A stretch of 64,000 nucleotides of DNA from Prevotella heparinolytica (GTDB lineage: Bacteria > Bacteroidota > Bacteroidia > Bacteroidales > Bacteroidaceae), in contig NZ_SLXB01000006.1 of the NCBI RefSeq assembly GCF_004342845.1, positions 89,499 through 153,498 on the forward strand. The letters run 5' to 3'. Shown in pieces: positions 44,870 to 55,893 of this stretch. Below the pieces are notes generated by a model, which searched no databases, was not told the origin of the DNA, and saw only the letters and a program-made list of their open reading frames with translations. The first letter of the stretch is position 1; every line of letters starts with the position of its first letter. The translations under genes and the position numbers were made by a program.

Positions 44870-46987
44870 ATGGCAAAACATGATTTACATTTGACTCGTA
44901 ACATCGGTATCATGGCTCACATCGATGCCGGTAAAACGACAACCTCTGAACGTATTCTTTTCTATACGGGTCTGACTCACAAAATCGGTGAGGTGCACGA
45001 TGGTGCAGCTACGATGGACTGGATGGAACAGGAACAGGAGCGTGGTATCACAATTACCTCGGCCGCTACAACTACCCGTTGGAAATATGACGGTAATACA
45101 TATAAGATTAACTTGATTGACACTCCGGGACACGTTGACTTTACGGCCGAAGTAGAGCGTTCTTTGCGCGTGCTGGATGGTGCCGTAGCTGCGTATTGTG
45201 CGGTAGGTGGCGTTGAGCCGCAGTCTGAAACCGTTTGGCGTCAGGCAGACAAATACAACGTTCCGCGTATCGGTTATGTGAACAAGATGGACCGTTCGGG
45301 CGCAGACTTTTTCGAGGTTGTTCGCCAGATGAAGGACGTTCTGGGTGCTAATCCTTGCCCGGTCGTTGTGCCTATCGGCGCTGAAGAAACCTTCAAGGGT
45401 GTAGTAGACCTCGTTAAGATGAAAGCCATCTTGTGGCATGACGAAACGATGGGCGCCGATTACGCTGTAGAAGAAATCCCCGCAAACTTGGTTGACGAAG
45501 CCAACGAGTGGAGAGATAAGATGCTTGAGAAAGTTGCAGAGTTCGATGACGCTTTGATGGAAAAGTATTTCGATGATCCTTCTACCATCACCGAAGAAGA
45601 AATCCTGAGAGCTCTTCGCAACGCTACCGTGCAGATGGCAATCGTGCCCATGCTGTGTGGCTCTTCATTCAAGAACAAGGGCGTACAGACTCTGCTGAAT
45701 TACGTTTGCGCCTTTCTGCCTTCTCCGCTGGATACTCCGAATATCGTGGGGACAAATCCTGATAGCGGCCAGGAAGAAGACCGCAGACCGGATGATGATG
45801 AAAAAACAGCCGCTTTGGCATTTAAGATCGCTACCGACCCGTATGTGGGGCGTCTGACTTTCTTCCGTGTGTACTCAGGTAAGGTAGAAGCTGGTTCTTA
45901 TATCTACAACTCTCGTTCAGGAAAGAAAGAACGTGTATCTCGTCTGTTCCAGATGCACTCAAACAAGCAGAATCCTGTGGAACTTATCGGTGCTGGAGAT
46001 ATCGGTGCTGGTGTAGGTTTCAAGGATATTCGCACAGGTGATACTCTGTGTGACGAAACAGCTCCGATCGTTCTGGAATCTATGGACTTCCCCGAACCTG
46101 TAATCGGTATTGCCGTTGAGCCTAAAACGCAGAAAGATATGGATAAATTGTCCAACGGTTTGGCTAAATTGGCAGAAGAAGACCCGACATTTACAGTTAG
46201 AACCGACGAACAAAGTGGTCAGACGGTTATCTCTGGTATGGGTGAGTTACACCTGGATATCATCATCGACCGTTTGAAGCGTGAGTTCAAGGTTGAATGT
46301 AATCAGGGTAAACCTCAGGTTAACTACAAAGAAGCCATTACCAAGATGGTGAACCTGCGCGAAGTTTACAAGAAGCAGTCAGGCGGACGCGGTAAGTTCG
46401 CCGATATCATCGTGAACATCGGCCCCGTTGATGAAGACTTCAAAGAAGGTGGCTTGCAGTTCGTTGATGAAGTGAAGGGTGGTAACATACCTAAGGAATT
46501 CATCCCCTCTGTGCAGAAGGGCTTCACTACAGCCATGAAAAATGGTGTATTGGCAGGCTATCCTCTGGATTCACTGAAGGTGACTTTGGTCGACGGTTCC
46601 TTCCACCCGGTAGACTCTGACCAGTTGTCTTTCGAAATCTGTGCCATCCAAGCCTACAAGAACGCTTGCGCTAAGGCAGGCCCGGTATTGATGGAGCCCA
46701 TCATGAAGCTGGAGGTAGTAACTCCGGAAGAAAATATGGGTGACGTCATCGGTGACTTGAACAAGCGTCGCGGTCAGGTAGAAGGAATGGAATCCAGTCG
46801 TTCTGGTGCTCGCATTGTGAAGGCATTGGTTCCGCTGGCCGAAATGTTCGGTTACGTAACAGCTTTGCGCACCATCACTTCGGGTCGTGCCACTTCTTCA
46901 ATGGTATATGCTCACCACGCTCAAGTTTCCAACTCTATTGCCAAGGCAGTATTGGAAGAAGTAAAAGGACGTGTTGATTTAGTCTGA
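44870..46987 (+). CDS. fusA: Elongation factor G
   Basis: A 705-residue translocase GTPase. G1 is AHIDAGKT (16-23), G3 DTPGH from Asp84, and G4 NKMD from Asn138. Domains II to V are complete, including the domain IV loop region and the final [20 protein letters not shown]. Length and context (after rpsG) mark it as the housekeeping copy rather than an EF-G2 paralog. It is followed by rpsJ without a tuf gene in between. Confidence 0.98.
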   Translation: MAKHDLHLTRNIGIMAHIDAGKTTTSERILFYTGLTHKIGEVHDGAATMDWMEQEQERGITITSAATTTRWKYDGNTYKINLIDTPGHVDFTAEVERSLRVLDGAVAAYCAVGGVEPQSETVWRQADKYNVPRIGYVNKMDRSGADFFEVVRQMKDVLGANPCPVVVPIGAEETFKGVVDLVKMKAILWHDETMGADYAVEEIPANLVDEANEWRDKMLEKVAEFDDALMEKYFDDPSTITEEEILRALRNATVQMAIVPMLCGSSFKNKGVQTLLNYVCAFLPSPLDTPNIVGTNPDSGQEEDRRPDDDEKTAALAFKIATDPYVGRLTFFRVYSGKVEAGSYIYNSRSGKKERVSRLFQMHSNKQNPVELIGAGDIGAGVGFKDIRTGDTLCDETAPIVLESMDFPEPVIGIAVEPKTQKDMDKLSNGLAKLAEEDPTFTVRTDEQSGQTVISGMGELHLDIIIDRLKREFKVECNQGKPQVNYKEAITKMVNLREVYKKQSGGRGKFADIIVNIGPVDEDFKEGGLQFVDEVKGGNIPKEFIPSVQKGFTTAMKNGVLAGYPLDSLKVTLVDGSFHPVDSDQLSFEICAIQAYKNACAKAGPVLMEPIMKLEVVTPEENMGDVIGDLNKRRGQVEGMESSRSGARIVKALVPLAEMFGYVTALRTITSGRATSSMVYAHHAQVSNSIAKAVLEEVKGRVDLV

Positions 46988-46999
46988 AATAACAGGAAA

Positions 47000-47033
47000 T
47001 CCGTAGGCTAGCGAATGACTCTTAGTCTACGGA
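47000..47033 (+). promoter_or_regulatory. Hairpin between fusA and rpsJ
   Basis: An 11-bp stem with one G-T pair (TCCGTAGGCTA at 47000-47010 with TAGTCTACGGA at 47023-47033), loop of 12, no T run. It may separate str from S10 expression by processing, or be an operator for a ribosomal protein. Confidence 0.6.
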
Positions 47034-47072
47034 ACCTTATTTTATATAAAACTATTAATAACAAAAACAGTA

Positions 47073-47378
47073 ATGAGTCAAAAAATTAGAATCAAACTGA
47101 AATCTTACGACCACAACTTGGTTGATAAGTCTGCTGAAAAGATTGTAAGAACGGTGAAGACAACAGGTGCCATCGTTAGCGGTCCGATTCCTCTCCCTAC
47201 GCACAAGCGTATCTTTACCGTGAACCGTTCGACTTTCGTTAACAAGAAGTCACGTGAACAATTCGAACTCTCTTCTTATAAGAGATTGATCGACATCTAT
47301 AGCTCAACAGCTAAAACAGTAGATGCTCTGATGAAGCTGGAATTGCCCAGCGGTGTGGAAGTAGAAATCAAAGTGTAA
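47073..47378 (+). CDS. rpsJ: 30S ribosomal protein S10
   Basis: A 101-residue protein of the 30S head and NusB partner. [20 protein letters not shown] and [17 protein letters not shown] are conserved. First gene of the S10 group, 85 bp after fusA with a hairpin in the gap. Complete. Confidence 0.98.
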   Translation: MSQKIRIKLKSYDHNLVDKSAEKIVRTVKTTGAIVSGPIPLPTHKRIFTVNRSTFVNKKSREQFELSSYKRLIDIYSSTAKTVDALMKLELPSGVEVEIKV

Positions 47379-47397
47379 GTATTAAAAATTAAGTGAA

Positions 47398-48015
47398 ATG
47401 CCAGGATTATTAGGAAAAAAAATCGGAATGACATCCGTTTTCAGTGCCGAGGGTAAAAATGTACCATGCACTGTTATCGAAGCAGGTCCTTGTGTTGTTA
47501 CTCAGGTGAAAACAGTAGAAAAGGATGGCTATGAAGCTGTTCAGCTGGGCTTCCAAGACAAGAAAGAGAAGCACACTACAAAGCCTCTGATGGGGCACTT
47601 CAAGAAAGCTGGAGTAACTCCCAAGAAACACTTGGCTGAGTTCAAAGAGTTTGAGACAGAATTGAATCTGGGTGACACAGTTACCGTAGAATTGTTCAAC
47701 GACGCAATATTTGTTGATGTTGTAGGCACTTCTAAGGGTAAAGGTTTTCAGGGTGTAGTAAAACGCCACGGCTTTGGTGGTGTAGGCCAGTCTACTCACG
47801 GTCAGCATAACCGCGCTCGTAAGCCGGGAGCTATCGGTGCCTGTTCATACCCTGCAAAAGTATTCAAAGGCATGCGCATGGGGGGGCAACTTGGTGGCGA
47901 CAGAGTGACTGTTCAAAATCTGCAAGTATTAAAAGTAATCGCGGAGCATAACCTCCTTTTGGTCAAAGGTTCTGTTCCTGGTTGCAAAGGTTCAATCGTA
48001 ATAATTGAGAAATAA
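47398..48015 (+). CDS. rplC: 50S ribosomal protein L3
   Basis: A 205-residue protein near the peptidyl transferase centre. It begins [16 protein letters not shown] and has the extended loop [21 protein letters not shown]; the tip residues appear normal. Its stop overlaps the rplD start by one base (TAATG), suggesting coupled translation. Confidence 0.98.
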   Translation: MPGLLGKKIGMTSVFSAEGKNVPCTVIEAGPCVVTQVKTVEKDGYEAVQLGFQDKKEKHTTKPLMGHFKKAGVTPKKHLAEFKEFETELNLGDTVTVELFNDAIFVDVVGTSKGKGFQGVVKRHGFGGVGQSTHGQHNRARKPGAIGACSYPAKVFKGMRMGGQLGGDRVTVQNLQVLKVIAEHNLLLVKGSVPGCKGSIVIIEK

Positions 48016-48641
48016 TGGAAGTTAACGTATATAACATTAAAGGTGAAGACACTGGGAGAAAGATTACGTTAAATGAATCTATCTTCGGAATTGAGCCCAA
48101 CGACCACGCTATCTACTTAGATGTAAAACAGTTTATGGCTAACCAGCGTCAGGGTACACACAAGTCAAAAGAGAGAAGCGAAGTTAGTGGCTCTACTCGC
48201 AAAATCGGTCGTCAGAAAGGCGGCGGCGGTGCACGTCGTGGTGACATGAATTCCCCCCTGCTTGTTGGTGGTGGACGCGTTTTTGGTCCCAAACCCAGAG
48301 ATTACTATTTCAAATTAAATAAAAAGGTAAAAAATTTGGCTCGTAAGTCAGCTTTGGCATATAAGGCACAAAACAATGCGGTTGTTGTTGTAGAGGACTT
48401 CTCTTTTGAGGTTCCGAAGACAAAAGATTTTATCGCAATGACAAAAAAACTTAAAGTTTCCGATAAAAAGCTGCTTATGATTTTACCGGAAGCAAATAAA
48501 AACGTATATTTGTCGGCTCGTAACGTGAAAGGAGCGAATGTGCAGACCATCTCAGGGTTAAATACTTACAGAGTATTGGACGCTGGGGTTGTTGTGTTTG
48601 CTGAAAGCGCACTCTCGGCTATTGACAATATCTTAATGTAA
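48015..48641 (+). CDS. rplD: 50S ribosomal protein L4
   Basis: A 208-residue protein lining the exit tunnel. The loop with [19 protein letters not shown] is complete. In E. coli L4 represses the S10 operon; no matching leader site was found. The start overlaps the rplC stop by one base. Confidence 0.97.
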   Translation: MEVNVYNIKGEDTGRKITLNESIFGIEPNDHAIYLDVKQFMANQRQGTHKSKERSEVSGSTRKIGRQKGGGGARRGDMNSPLLVGGGRVFGPKPRDYYFKLNKKVKNLARKSALAYKAQNNAVVVVEDFSFEVPKTKDFIAMTKKLKVSDKKLLMILPEANKNVYLSARNVKGANVQTISGLNTYRVLDAGVVVFAESALSAIDNILM

Positions 48642-48657
48642 AAAGGAGGCTTAAATA

Positions 48658-48951
48658 ATGGGATTTATTATTAAACCGTTAGTGACAGAGAAAATGACTG
48701 CTATTACTGATAAGGCGAACAACCGTTTCGGCTTTATCGTGCGTCCTGAAGCTAATAAATTGGAAATTAAGAGCGAAGTTGAAGCCCTTTACAACGTTAC
48801 GGTAGTTGATGTAAATACAATGAAGTATGCTGGTAAAAACAAAAGCAGGTATACAAGAGCAGGTATTATCAACGGACGTACGAATGCCTTCAAGAAGGCC
48901 ATCGTTACGTTGAAAGAAGGAGATACTATTGATTTTTATAGCAATATTTAA
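48658..48951 (+). CDS. rplW: 50S ribosomal protein L23
   Basis: A 97-residue protein at the tunnel exit, docking site for trigger factor and signal recognition particle. [22 protein letters not shown] and [22 protein letters not shown] are typical. It has a Shine-Dalgarno-like AGGAGG 11 bp before the start, one of the few in the cluster. Confidence 0.97.
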   Translation: MGFIIKPLVTEKMTAITDKANNRFGFIVRPEANKLEIKSEVEALYNVTVVDVNTMKYAGKNKSRYTRAGIINGRTNAFKKAIVTLKEGDTIDFYSNI

Positions 48952-48956
48952 TAGAA

Positions 48957-49781
48957 ATGGCAGTACGTAAATTTAAGCCCACAACACCGGGGCAAAGACA
49001 TAAAATTATTGGTACTTTCGAAGAAATTACTGCACGAGTACCAGAAAAGTCTCTTGTATTTGGTAAGAAATCTTCAGGTGGTCGTAACAACCAAGGCAAA
49101 ATGACCATGCGCTATCTTGGTGGCGGTAGTAAGAAGATTATTCGTATCGTAGATTTCAAGAGAAATAAAGACGGTGTGCCTGCAGTGGTTAAAACAATAG
49201 AATACGATCCGAATCGTTCGGCTCGTATTGCTCTTTTGTTTTATGCAGATGGAGAAAAAAGATATATTATTGCTCCCAATGGATTGCAAGTTGGTGCGAC
49301 TTTGATGTCAGGTGAAACTGCAGCCCCGGAAATCGGGAATGCACTTCCGCTTCAGAATATTCCGGTTGGTACCGTAATTCACAATATCGAGTTACGTCCG
49401 GGTCAAGGCGCTGCCTTGGTTCGTTCGGCTGGTAATTTTGCTCAATTGACTTCAAGAGAAGGTAAATACTGCGTTATCAAGTTGCCTTCAGGTGAGGTTC
49501 GCCAGATCCTCAATACTTGTAAGGCTACTATCGGTAGTGTAGGTAACTCAGATCATGGGTTGGAAAGCTCCGGTAAAGCTGGACGTTCTCGCTGGTTGGG
49601 ACGTCGTCCGCGTAACCGTGGTGTCGTAATGAACCCGGTTGATCACCCGATGGGTGGTGGTGAAGGACGTGCTTCAGGAGGACACCCGAGATCTCGTAAG
49701 GGATTGTATGCTAAGGGTCTTAAGACAAGAGCTCCGAAGAAACAATCGTCTAAGTATATTATTGAGAGAAGAAAGAAGTAA
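48957..49781 (+). CDS. rplB: 50S ribosomal protein L2
   Basis: A 274-residue protein needed for subunit joining and peptidyl transfer. It begins [15 protein letters not shown] and ends with [21 protein letters not shown], with the conserved functional histidine in [10 protein letters not shown]. Complete and of standard length. Five bp after rplW. Confidence 0.98.
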   Translation: MAVRKFKPTTPGQRHKIIGTFEEITARVPEKSLVFGKKSSGGRNNQGKMTMRYLGGGSKKIIRIVDFKRNKDGVPAVVKTIEYDPNRSARIALLFYADGEKRYIIAPNGLQVGATLMSGETAAPEIGNALPLQNIPVGTVIHNIELRPGQGAALVRSAGNFAQLTSREGKYCVIKLPSGEVRQILNTCKATIGSVGNSDHGLESSGKAGRSRWLGRRPRNRGVVMNPVDHPMGGGEGRASGGHPRSRKGLYAKGLKTRAPKKQSSKYIIERRKK

Positions 49782-49801
49782 TCTGATTAATAGAGTAAAT
49801 T

Positions 49802-50071
49802 ATGAGTCGTTCTTTAAAAAAAGGTCCGTATATTAACGTTAAGCTTGAGAAGAAAGTGCTTGCTATGAATGAATCGGGCAAGAAAGTGGTAGTTAAGACT
49901 TGGGCCAGAGCTTCAATGATTTCGCCTGATTTTGTAGGGCATACTGTTGCAGTTCACAATGGAAATAAATTTATTCCTGTTTATGTTACCGAGAATATGG
50001 TAGGACACAAGTTGGGAGAATTTGCTCCAACTCGTACTTTCAGAGGACATGCCGGTAATAAGAAAAAGTAA
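49802..50071 (+). CDS. rpsS: 30S ribosomal protein S19
   Basis: An 89-residue head protein. [18 protein letters not shown] and [14 protein letters not shown] are the family blocks. Twenty bp after rplB. No anomaly. Confidence 0.98.
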   Translation: MSRSLKKGPYINVKLEKKVLAMNESGKKVVVKTWARASMISPDFVGHTVAVHNGNKFIPVYVTENMVGHKLGEFAPTRTFRGHAGNKKK

Positions 50072-50109
50072 AAACAGGTTTTTATCTGAAATAATAAAGT
50101 AATAATATA

Positions 50110-50520
50110 ATGGGAGCAAGAAAAAAAATATCGGCTGAAAAAAGAAAAGAAGCCCTTAAGACCATGTATTTTGCGAAATTGCAAAATGTTCCTACTTCCC
50201 CCCGTAAAATGCGTCTCGTGGCTGACATGATTCGCGGGATGGAAGTGAACAGAGCGCTCGGCGTTTTGAAGTTCTCTTCTAAAGAAGCTTCTGCCAGAGT
50301 GGAAAAATTGCTGCGCTCTGCAATTGCTAATTGGGAGCAGAAAAACGAACGTAAGGCAGAAAGTGGGGAATTGTTCGTAACCAAAATTTTTGTTGATGGT
50401 GGTGCTACGCTCAAAAGAATGAGACCGGCTCCGCAGGGAAGAGGTTATAGAATTCGTAAACGTTCAAATCATGTAACATTGTTCGTTGGTTCTAAAAGTA
50501 ATAACGAAGATCAAAATTAA
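50110..50520 (+). CDS. rplV: 50S ribosomal protein L22
   Basis: A 136-residue protein with a globular part and a long hairpin into the exit tunnel, seen as [21 protein letters not shown]. No deletion of the kind known to give macrolide resistance is evident in this loop. It is a little longer than E. coli L22 (110), normal for Bacteroidetes. Confidence 0.97.
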   Translation: MGARKKISAEKRKEALKTMYFAKLQNVPTSPRKMRLVADMIRGMEVNRALGVLKFSSKEASARVEKLLRSAIANWEQKNERKAESGELFVTKIFVDGGATLKRMRPAPQGRGYRIRKRSNHVTLFVGSKSNNEDQN

Positions 50521-50525
50521 GGTAA

Positions 50526-51257
50526 ATGGGACAAAAAGTTAATCCAATAAGCAACCGTTTAGGAATTATCAGAGGATGGGATTCCAATTGGTATGGTGGA
50601 AAGAATTACGGCGATTCTCTGCTGGAAGATAGCAAGATTCGCAAATACTTGAACGCCCGTCTTGCAAAGGCAAGCGTGTCAAGAATTGTAATTGAACGTA
50701 CACTGAAACTCGTGACTATTACCGTTTGTACTGCACGTCCGGGTATCATTATCGGCAAAGGTGGCCAAGAAGTTGATAAATTAAAAGAGGAGTTGAAGAA
50801 GGTCACCGATAAGGATATCCAGATTAATATCTTCGAAGTAAAAAGACCTGAGTTGGACGCTGTTATCGTGGCTAACAACATTGCTCGCCAAGTTGAAGGT
50901 AAAATTGCCTACCGTCGCGCCATCAAAATGGCCATCGCTAATACAATGCGTATGGGTGCGGAAGGGATTAAAATTCAGATTTCAGGACGTTTGAATGGGG
51001 CTGAAATGGCTCGTTCTGAAATGTATAAGGAAGGAAGAACTCCGTTGCACACTTTCAGAGCCGATATAGACTATTGTCATGCAGAAGCATTGACTAAAGT
51101 AGGCCTTCTCGGCATCAAAGTTTGGATTTGTAGAGGAGAAGTTTATGGAAAGAAGGAATTGGCTCCAAACTTTACACAAAGCAAAGAAAGTGGTCGTGGA
51201 AGCAATAGCGGAAGCAATGGCGGAAAGAACTTCAAAAGAAAGAAAAATAATCGCTAA
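50526..51257 (+). CDS. rpsC: 30S ribosomal protein S3
   Basis: A 243-residue protein at the mRNA entry site. The KH domain has [16 protein letters not shown], and the C-terminal domain [35 protein letters not shown] is complete. The tail from about residue 222 is Gly, Ser, Asn and Lys rich, a low-complexity extension. Confidence 0.97.
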   Translation: MGQKVNPISNRLGIIRGWDSNWYGGKNYGDSLLEDSKIRKYLNARLAKASVSRIVIERTLKLVTITVCTARPGIIIGKGGQEVDKLKEELKKVTDKDIQINIFEVKRPELDAVIVANNIARQVEGKIAYRRAIKMAIANTMRMGAEGIKIQISGRLNGAEMARSEMYKEGRTPLHTFRADIDYCHAEALTKVGLLGIKVWICRGEVYGKKELAPNFTQSKESGRGSNSGSNGGKNFKRKKNNR

Positions 51258-51278
51258 CGAATTTGATTTTTAGGAATT

Positions 51279-51713
51279 ATGTTACAACCGAAAAAAACAA
51301 AATTCAGAAGACAACAAAAAGGCCGTCAAAAGGGTAATGCCCAAAGAGGAAACCAGTTGGCTTTCGGATCTTTTGGTATTAAGGCCTTGGAAACAAAATG
51401 GATTACAGGCCGTCAAATTGAAGCTGCGCGTATTGCAGTGACAAGATATATGCAACGTCAAGGACAAATTTGGATTCGTATATTCCCCGATAAACCCATC
51501 ACAAGAAAGCCTGCTGATGTGCGTATGGGTAAAGGAAAGGGTAGCCCCGAGGGATTCGTGGCACCTGTTACACCGGGTAGAATTATTATTGAAGCTGAAG
51601 GAGTATCTTATGAAATCGCAAAAGAAGCTTTGCGCTTAGCAGCACAAAAGCTTCCTATCACAACTAAGTTTGTTGTGAGACGTGATTATGATATTCAAAA
51701 TCAAAATGCGTAA
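51279..51713 (+). CDS. rplP: 50S ribosomal protein L16
   Basis: A 144-residue protein at the A site of the large subunit. [19 protein letters not shown] at the N terminus and [31 protein letters not shown] near the C terminus are conserved. The [15 protein letters not shown] loop is normal. Confidence 0.98.
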   Translation: MLQPKKTKFRRQQKGRQKGNAQRGNQLAFGSFGIKALETKWITGRQIEAARIAVTRYMQRQGQIWIRIFPDKPITRKPADVRMGKGKGSPEGFVAPVTPGRIIIEAEGVSYEIAKEALRLAAQKLPITTKFVVRRDYDIQNQNA

Positions 51714-51718
51714 GAAGT

Positions 51719-51916
51719 ATGAAAATTGCAGAAATTAAAGAGATGTCTACCAATGATTTGGTAGAAAGAATAGAGGCAGAAGTAGCTAATTATAACCAGA
51801 TGGTTTTAAATCATTCTATTTCTCCTTTGGATAATCCTGCTCAAATCAAACAATTACGCAGGACTATTGCGCGTATGAAGACCGAATTACGCCAAAGAGA
51901 ACTTAACAATAAATGA
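51719..51916 (+). CDS. rpmC: 50S ribosomal protein L29
   Basis: A 65-residue two-helix protein at the tunnel exit. [21 protein letters not shown] and [22 protein letters not shown] are typical. Its stop region overlaps alternative upstream starts of rpsQ. Confidence 0.97.
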   Translation: MKIAEIKEMSTNDLVERIEAEVANYNQMVLNHSISPLDNPAQIKQLRRTIARMKTELRQRELNNK

Positions 51917-51924
51917 TGAGCTTG

Positions 51925-52182
51925 ATGGAAGCAAGAAATTTAAGAAAAGAAAGAACAGGGGTTGTGCTGAGCAACAAGATGGATAAAACCATTACTGTGG
52001 CAGCAAAATTTAAGGAAAAACACCCTATATATGGTAAGTTCGTTAGTAAAACGAAGAAGTACCATGCTCATGATGAAAAGAATGAGTGCAATATCGGCGA
52101 TACTGTACACATCATGGAAACTCGTCCTTTGAGCAAGACTAAGAGATGGAGATTGGTAGAAATAATTGAAAGAGCTAAGTAA
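51925..52182 (+). CDS. rpsQ: 30S ribosomal protein S17
   Basis: An 85-residue primary 16S rRNA-binding protein beginning [20 protein letters not shown]. Two further ATG codons at 51913 and 51916 are in frame and would overlap the rpmC stop (ATGATG); 51925 was chosen because it gives the family N terminus. Which start is used cannot be settled from sequence. Confidence 0.95.
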   Translation: MEARNLRKERTGVVLSNKMDKTITVAAKFKEKHPIYGKFVSKTKKYHAHDEKNECNIGDTVHIMETRPLSKTKRWRLVEIIERAK

Positions 52183-52184
52183 TT

Positions 52185-52550
52185 ATGATACAAGTAGAAT
52201 CCAGACTTACAGTATGTGATAATAGTGGGGCAAAAGAGGCTCTTTGTATTCGCGTTTTGGGGGGGACAGGACGTCGTTATGCCTCAGTAGGGGACGTAAT
52301 TGTTGTTTCTGTAAAGAGCGTTATCCCTTCAAGTGATATTAAGAAAGGTGCAGTGTCTAAAGCTTTGATCGTACGTACAAAGAAAGAAATCCGTCGTGCT
52401 GACGGTTCTTATATACGTTTTGATGATAATGCTTGCGTGTTGTTGAACAATGCAGGTGAAATAAGAGGAAGTCGTATTTTCGGTCCGGTAGCTCGTGAAC
52501 TTCGTGCTACTAACATGAAAGTTGTGTCACTCGCTCCTGAAGTACTTTAA
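52185..52550 (+). CDS. rplN: 50S ribosomal protein L14
   Basis: A 121-residue beta-barrel protein of the subunit interface, partner of the silencing factor Rsf[28 protein letters not shown] and [13 protein letters not shown] are conserved. It starts two bases after the rpsQ stop. Confidence 0.98.
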   Translation: MIQVESRLTVCDNSGAKEALCIRVLGGTGRRYASVGDVIVVSVKSVIPSSDIKKGAVSKALIVRTKKEIRRADGSYIRFDDNACVLLNNAGEIRGSRIFGPVARELRATNMKVVSLAPEVL

Positions 52551-52570
52551 TATTGTAAAAGATTTGAGTA

Positions 52571-52891
52571 ATGAGTAAATTACATATTAAAAAAGGCGAT
52601 ACAGTTTATGTAAACTCCGGCGAAGACAAGGGTAAGACTGGTCGTGTATTGAAGGTTCTTGTTGATAAAAACCGTGCAATCGTCGAAGGTGTCAACATGG
52701 TGTCTAAAAGCACAAAACCGAATGCAAAGAACCCGCAAGGTGGTATCGTGAAGCAGGAAGCTTCTATCCATTTGTCAAACCTGAACCCCGTTGATTCCAA
52801 GACAGGTAAAGCAACGCGTGTTGGTAGAAAAGTGAGTGCTGATGGCACTTTAGTGCGTTATTCTAAAAAATCAGGAGAGGAGATTAAGTAA
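52571..52891 (+). CDS. rplX: 50S ribosomal protein L24
   Basis: A 106-residue KOW-domain protein that starts 50S assembly. [27 protein letters not shown] contains the KOW motif. Its stop overlaps the rplE start by one base (TAATG). Confidence 0.98.
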   Translation: MSKLHIKKGDTVYVNSGEDKGKTGRVLKVLVDKNRAIVEGVNMVSKSTKPNAKNPQGGIVKQEASIHLSNLNPVDSKTGKATRVGRKVSADGTLVRYSKKSGEEIK

Positions 52892-53448
52892 TGAGTAATA
52901 CTGCTAGCCTTAAGAAAGAATATGCAGAGCGTATTGTGCCTGCATTGAAATCACAGTTCCAGTATTCTTCTTCAATGCAGATACCCGTACTTAAGAAGAT
53001 TGTTATCAATCAAGGTTTAGGTATGGCTGTCGCAGATAAGAAGATTATAGAAGTAGCAATAAACGAAATGACTACTATCACTGGCCAAAAAGCCGTAGCG
53101 ACCATTTCTCGTAAGGATATTGCAAACTTTAAGTTGCGTAAGAAAATGCCTATTGGTGTTATGGTAACTCTGCGTCGCGAGAGAATGTACGAATTCCTTG
53201 AAAAGCTGGTTCGTGTAGCTCTTCCTCGTATACGTGACTTCAAAGGTATTGAAAGCAAGTTCGATGGTAAAGGTAACTATACCCTTGGTATTCAGGAACA
53301 AATTATCTTTCCTGAAATAAATATCGATAGCATTACCAGAATTCTCGGAATGAATATTACCTTTGTAACCTCTGCGCAAACAGATGAAGAAGGGTATGCC
53401 TTGTTGAAAGAATTCGGTTTACCGTTTAAAAACGCTAAAAAAGATTGA
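52891..53448 (+). CDS. rplE: 50S ribosomal protein L5
   Basis: A 185-residue protein that binds 5S rRNA and the P-site t[23 protein letters not shown] and [24 protein letters not shown] are family blocks. One-base overlap with rplX. Confidence 0.98.
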   Translation: MSNTASLKKEYAERIVPALKSQFQYSSSMQIPVLKKIVINQGLGMAVADKKIIEVAINEMTTITGQKAVATISRKDIANFKLRKKMPIGVMVTLRRERMYEFLEKLVRVALPRIRDFKGIESKFDGKGNYTLGIQEQIIFPEINIDSITRILGMNITFVTSAQTDEEGYALLKEFGLPFKNAKKD

Positions 53449-53452
53449 TAAT

Positions 53453-53752
53453 ATGGCAAAGGAATCAATGAAAGCACGCGAAGTTAAACGTGCTAAATTA
53501 GTAGCCAGATATGCCGAGAAGAGAGCTGCGTTAAAGCAAATTATTAGAACAGGTGACCCTGCAGAGGCTTTTGAGGCCGCACAGAAATTGCAGGATTTGC
53601 CTAAGAATTCTAATCCGATTCGTATGCATAACCGTTGTAAGTTGACTGGTCGTCCTAAAGGATATATCCGTCAATTTGGTATCTCCAGAATTCAGTTCCG
53701 CGAGATGGCTTCCAACGGTCTTATTCCTGGTGTAAAGAAAGCAAGCTGGTAA
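53453..53752 (+). CDS. rpsN: 30S ribosomal protein S14, zinc-free type
   Basis: A 99-residue protein of the 30S head. It has [26 protein letters not shown] but only a single cysteine, not the CxxC pairs of the short zinc form, so it is the long, zinc-independent class. It begins four bp after rplE. Confidence 0.97.
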   Translation: MAKESMKAREVKRAKLVARYAEKRAALKQIIRTGDPAEAFEAAQKLQDLPKNSNPIRMHNRCKLTGRPKGYIRQFGISRIQFREMASNGLIPGVKKASW

Positions 53753-53801
53753 TTTTTTTAAATATTGTCAGGGTAGTCCTGATTAATTTAATTTATTTTA
53801 T

Positions 53802-54197
53802 ATGACTGATCCAATAGCAGATTATTTGACGAGGTTGCGGAACGCTATTCAAGCGAAACACAGAGTTGTGGAAGTTCCGGCTTCAAATTTGAAAAAAGAA
53901 ATCACGAAGATTCTTTTTGAAAAAGGCTACATTCTTAATTATAAGTTTGTAGAAGATGGTCCTCAAGGTACAATTAAAGTAGCCTTGAAGTATGATCCGG
54001 TAAATAAGGTTAACGCAATCAAGAAGCTGGAAAGAATTTCTTCTCCGGGTCTGCGTCGTTATACCGGTTACAAAGATATGCCGCGTGTTATTAATGGTTT
54101 GGGTATTGCTATAATATCTACTTCCAAAGGTGTAATGACCAACAAAGAAGCCGCTGACCTGAAAATCGGTGGTGAAGTTTTGTGTTATGTATATTAA
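53802..54197 (+). CDS. rpsH: 30S ribosomal protein S8
   Basis: A 131-residue central-domain protein. DPIADYLTRLRNAIQAKHRVVEVPAS and the end STSKGVMTNKEAADLKIGGEVLCYVY are conserved. In E. coli S8 represses the spc operon; no such site was checked here. Fifty bp after rpsN. Confidence 0.98.
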   Translation: MTDPIADYLTRLRNAIQAKHRVVEVPASNLKKEITKILFEKGYILNYKFVEDGPQGTIKVALKYDPVNKVNAIKKLERISSPGLRRYTGYKDMPRVINGLGIAIISTSKGVMTNKEAADLKIGGEVLCYVY

Positions 54198-54212
54198 TAG
54201 GAGGAAATAGCA

Positions 54213-54782
54213 ATGTCAAGAATAGGAAAATTACCCATTAGTATTCCCGCTGGAGTAACAGTAACCTTAAAAGATGATGTGGTTACCGTGAAAGGTCCCA
54301 AAGGTGAAATGAGCCAATATGTAAATCCTGCTATAACTGTTAGCATTGAAGAAGGAAATGTTGTTTTGGCTGAGAATGAAAACGCAATGCAGGATGATCC
54401 GAAGCAAAAGCATGCATTCCATGGTCTATATCGTTCATTGGTACACAACATGGTTGTTGGGGTGTCAGAAGGATATAAGAAAGAATTGGAACTTGTCGGT
54501 GTAGGTTATCGTGTTTCCAACCAAGGTAATATTATAGAACTGGCTTTAGGATATACTCACAGTATTTTTATACAGTTACCTCCTGAGATTAAAGTTGAGA
54601 CTAAGTCTGAAAGAAATAAGAATCCTCTTATCATATTGGAATCTTGCGATAAACAGTTGCTCGGTCAAGTTTGTTCTAAGATACGTTCTTTCCGTAAGCC
54701 TGAACCATATAAGGGTAAGGGTATTAAGTTTGTTGGCGAAGAAATTCGTAGAAAGTCTGGTAAATCAGCCGGTGCTAAATAA
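54213..54782 (+). CDS. rplF: 50S ribosomal protein L6
   Basis: A 189-residue protein near the factor-binding site. SRIGKLPISIPAGVTVTL and the C-terminal PEPYKGKGIKFVGEEIRRKSGKSAG are typical. A GGAGG sequence precedes the start by about 8 bp, again unusual for this genome. Confidence 0.98.
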   Translation: MSRIGKLPISIPAGVTVTLKDDVVTVKGPKGEMSQYVNPAITVSIEEGNVVLAENENAMQDDPKQKHAFHGLYRSLVHNMVVGVSEGYKKELELVGVGYRVSNQGNIIELALGYTHSIFIQLPPEIKVETKSERNKNPLIILESCDKQLLGQVCSKIRSFRKPEPYKGKGIKFVGEEIRRKSGKSAGAK

Positions 54783-54806
54783 TCATTTAATTTGATAGAT
54801 ATCATT

Positions 54807-55151
54807 ATGACAACAAAAATAGAAAGACGAATTAAGATCAAATATAGAGTACGCAATAGAATTTCAGGTACTACTGAATGTCCGCGTATGAGTGTGTTTA
54901 GAAGCAATAAGCAGATTTATGTCCAAATTATCGACGATTTGTCCGGTAAGACTTTGGCTGCCGCTTCTTCATTAGGCATGACTGAAAAGATGCCGAAAAA
55001 AGAGCAAGCTGCTAAAGTTGGTGAACTAATTGCTAAAAAAGCTCAAGAAGCAGGTATTAGTACTGTTGTTTTCGACCGTAATGGATATTTGTATCATGGG
55101 AGAGTAAAAGAGGTGGCTGATGCTGCCCGTAACGGTGGACTTAAATTTTAA
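54807..55151 (+). CDS. rplR: 50S ribosomal protein L18
   Basis: A 114-residue 5S rRNA-binding protein. The start at 54807 ([14 protein letters not shown]) gives the family length; an upstream ATG five codons earlier adds residues of no similarity. [18 protein letters not shown] and the ending [26 protein letters not shown] are conserved. Confidence 0.97.
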   Translation: MTTKIERRIKIKYRVRNRISGTTECPRMSVFRSNKQIYVQIIDDLSGKTLAAASSLGMTEKMPKKEQAAKVGELIAKKAQEAGISTVVFDRNGYLYHGRVKEVADAARNGGLKF

Positions 55152-55156
55152 TCATT

Positions 55157-55675
55157 ATGGCAGGACTTAATAATAGAGTTAAGATTACAAACGATATAGA
55201 ACTGAAAGACAGATTGGTTGCTATTAATCGTGTGACCAAAGTAACCAAGGGTGGTAGAACTTTTAGTTTTTCTGCTATTGTGGTAGTAGGAAATGAAGAA
55301 GGAATTATCGGTTGGGGACTTGGTAAAGCGGGTGAAGTAACTGCTGCTATTGCTAAAGGTGTTGAATCTGCGAAGAAGAACTTGACAAGAGTACCCGTGC
55401 TGAAAGGTACAGTTCCTCATGAACAGTCTGCAAAGTTTGGCGGGGCTGAGGTATTTATCAAACCTGCTTCTCACGGAACAGGTGTGGTTGCTGGTGGCGC
55501 TATGCGTGCAGTATTGGAAAGTGCAGGCGTAACAGATGTTTTGGCTAAGTCAAAAGGTTCTTCAAACCCGCATAACTTGGTGAAAGCTACTATCTTGGCT
55601 TTAAGCGAAATGCGTGATGCTCGTATGGTGGCTCAGAACAGAGGAATTAGTGTGGAAAAAGTATTTAGAGGATAA
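55157..55675 (+). CDS. rpsE: 30S ribosomal protein S5
   Basis: A 172-residue protein that supports decoding accuracy. The S5 domain has [21 protein letters not shown], and the loop around Gly-Leu-Gly-Lys-Ala (WGLGKAGEV) is intact, with no known ambiguity or spectinomycin-resistance change that I can see. Confidence 0.98.
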   Translation: MAGLNNRVKITNDIELKDRLVAINRVTKVTKGGRTFSFSAIVVVGNEEGIIGWGLGKAGEVTAAIAKGVESAKKNLTRVPVLKGTVPHEQSAKFGGAEVFIKPASHGTGVVAGGAMRAVLESAGVTDVLAKSKGSSNPHNLVKATILALSEMRDARMVAQNRGISVEKVFRG

Positions 55676-55687
55676 AGGAGGAAAAAT

Positions 55688-55864
55688 ATGTCGACTGTAA
55701 AGATTAAACAAGTAAAAAGTAGAATTGGTGCTCCTGCTGACCAAAAGAGAACGTTGGATGCGCTGGGACTTCGTAAGTTAAATCGTGTGGTTGAGCACGA
55801 ATGCACTCCTTCGATCCTTGGAATGGTAGATAAGGTTAAACACTTGGTTGCCATTGTTAAGTAA
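55688..55864 (+). CDS. rpmD: 50S ribosomal protein L30
   Basis: A 58-residue protein found in the spacer between rpsE and rplO. It reads STVKIKQVKSRIGAPADQKR and goes on with LRKLNRVVEHE, the L30 pattern. It is short, which is normal for L30. A Shine-Dalgarno-like AGGAGG lies 10 bp before the ATG. Confidence 0.96.
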   Translation: MSTVKIKQVKSRIGAPADQKRTLDALGLRKLNRVVEHECTPSILGMVDKVKHLVAIVK

Positions 55865-55893
55865 TTATTTGTTGAATATTAAACGATTACAAT

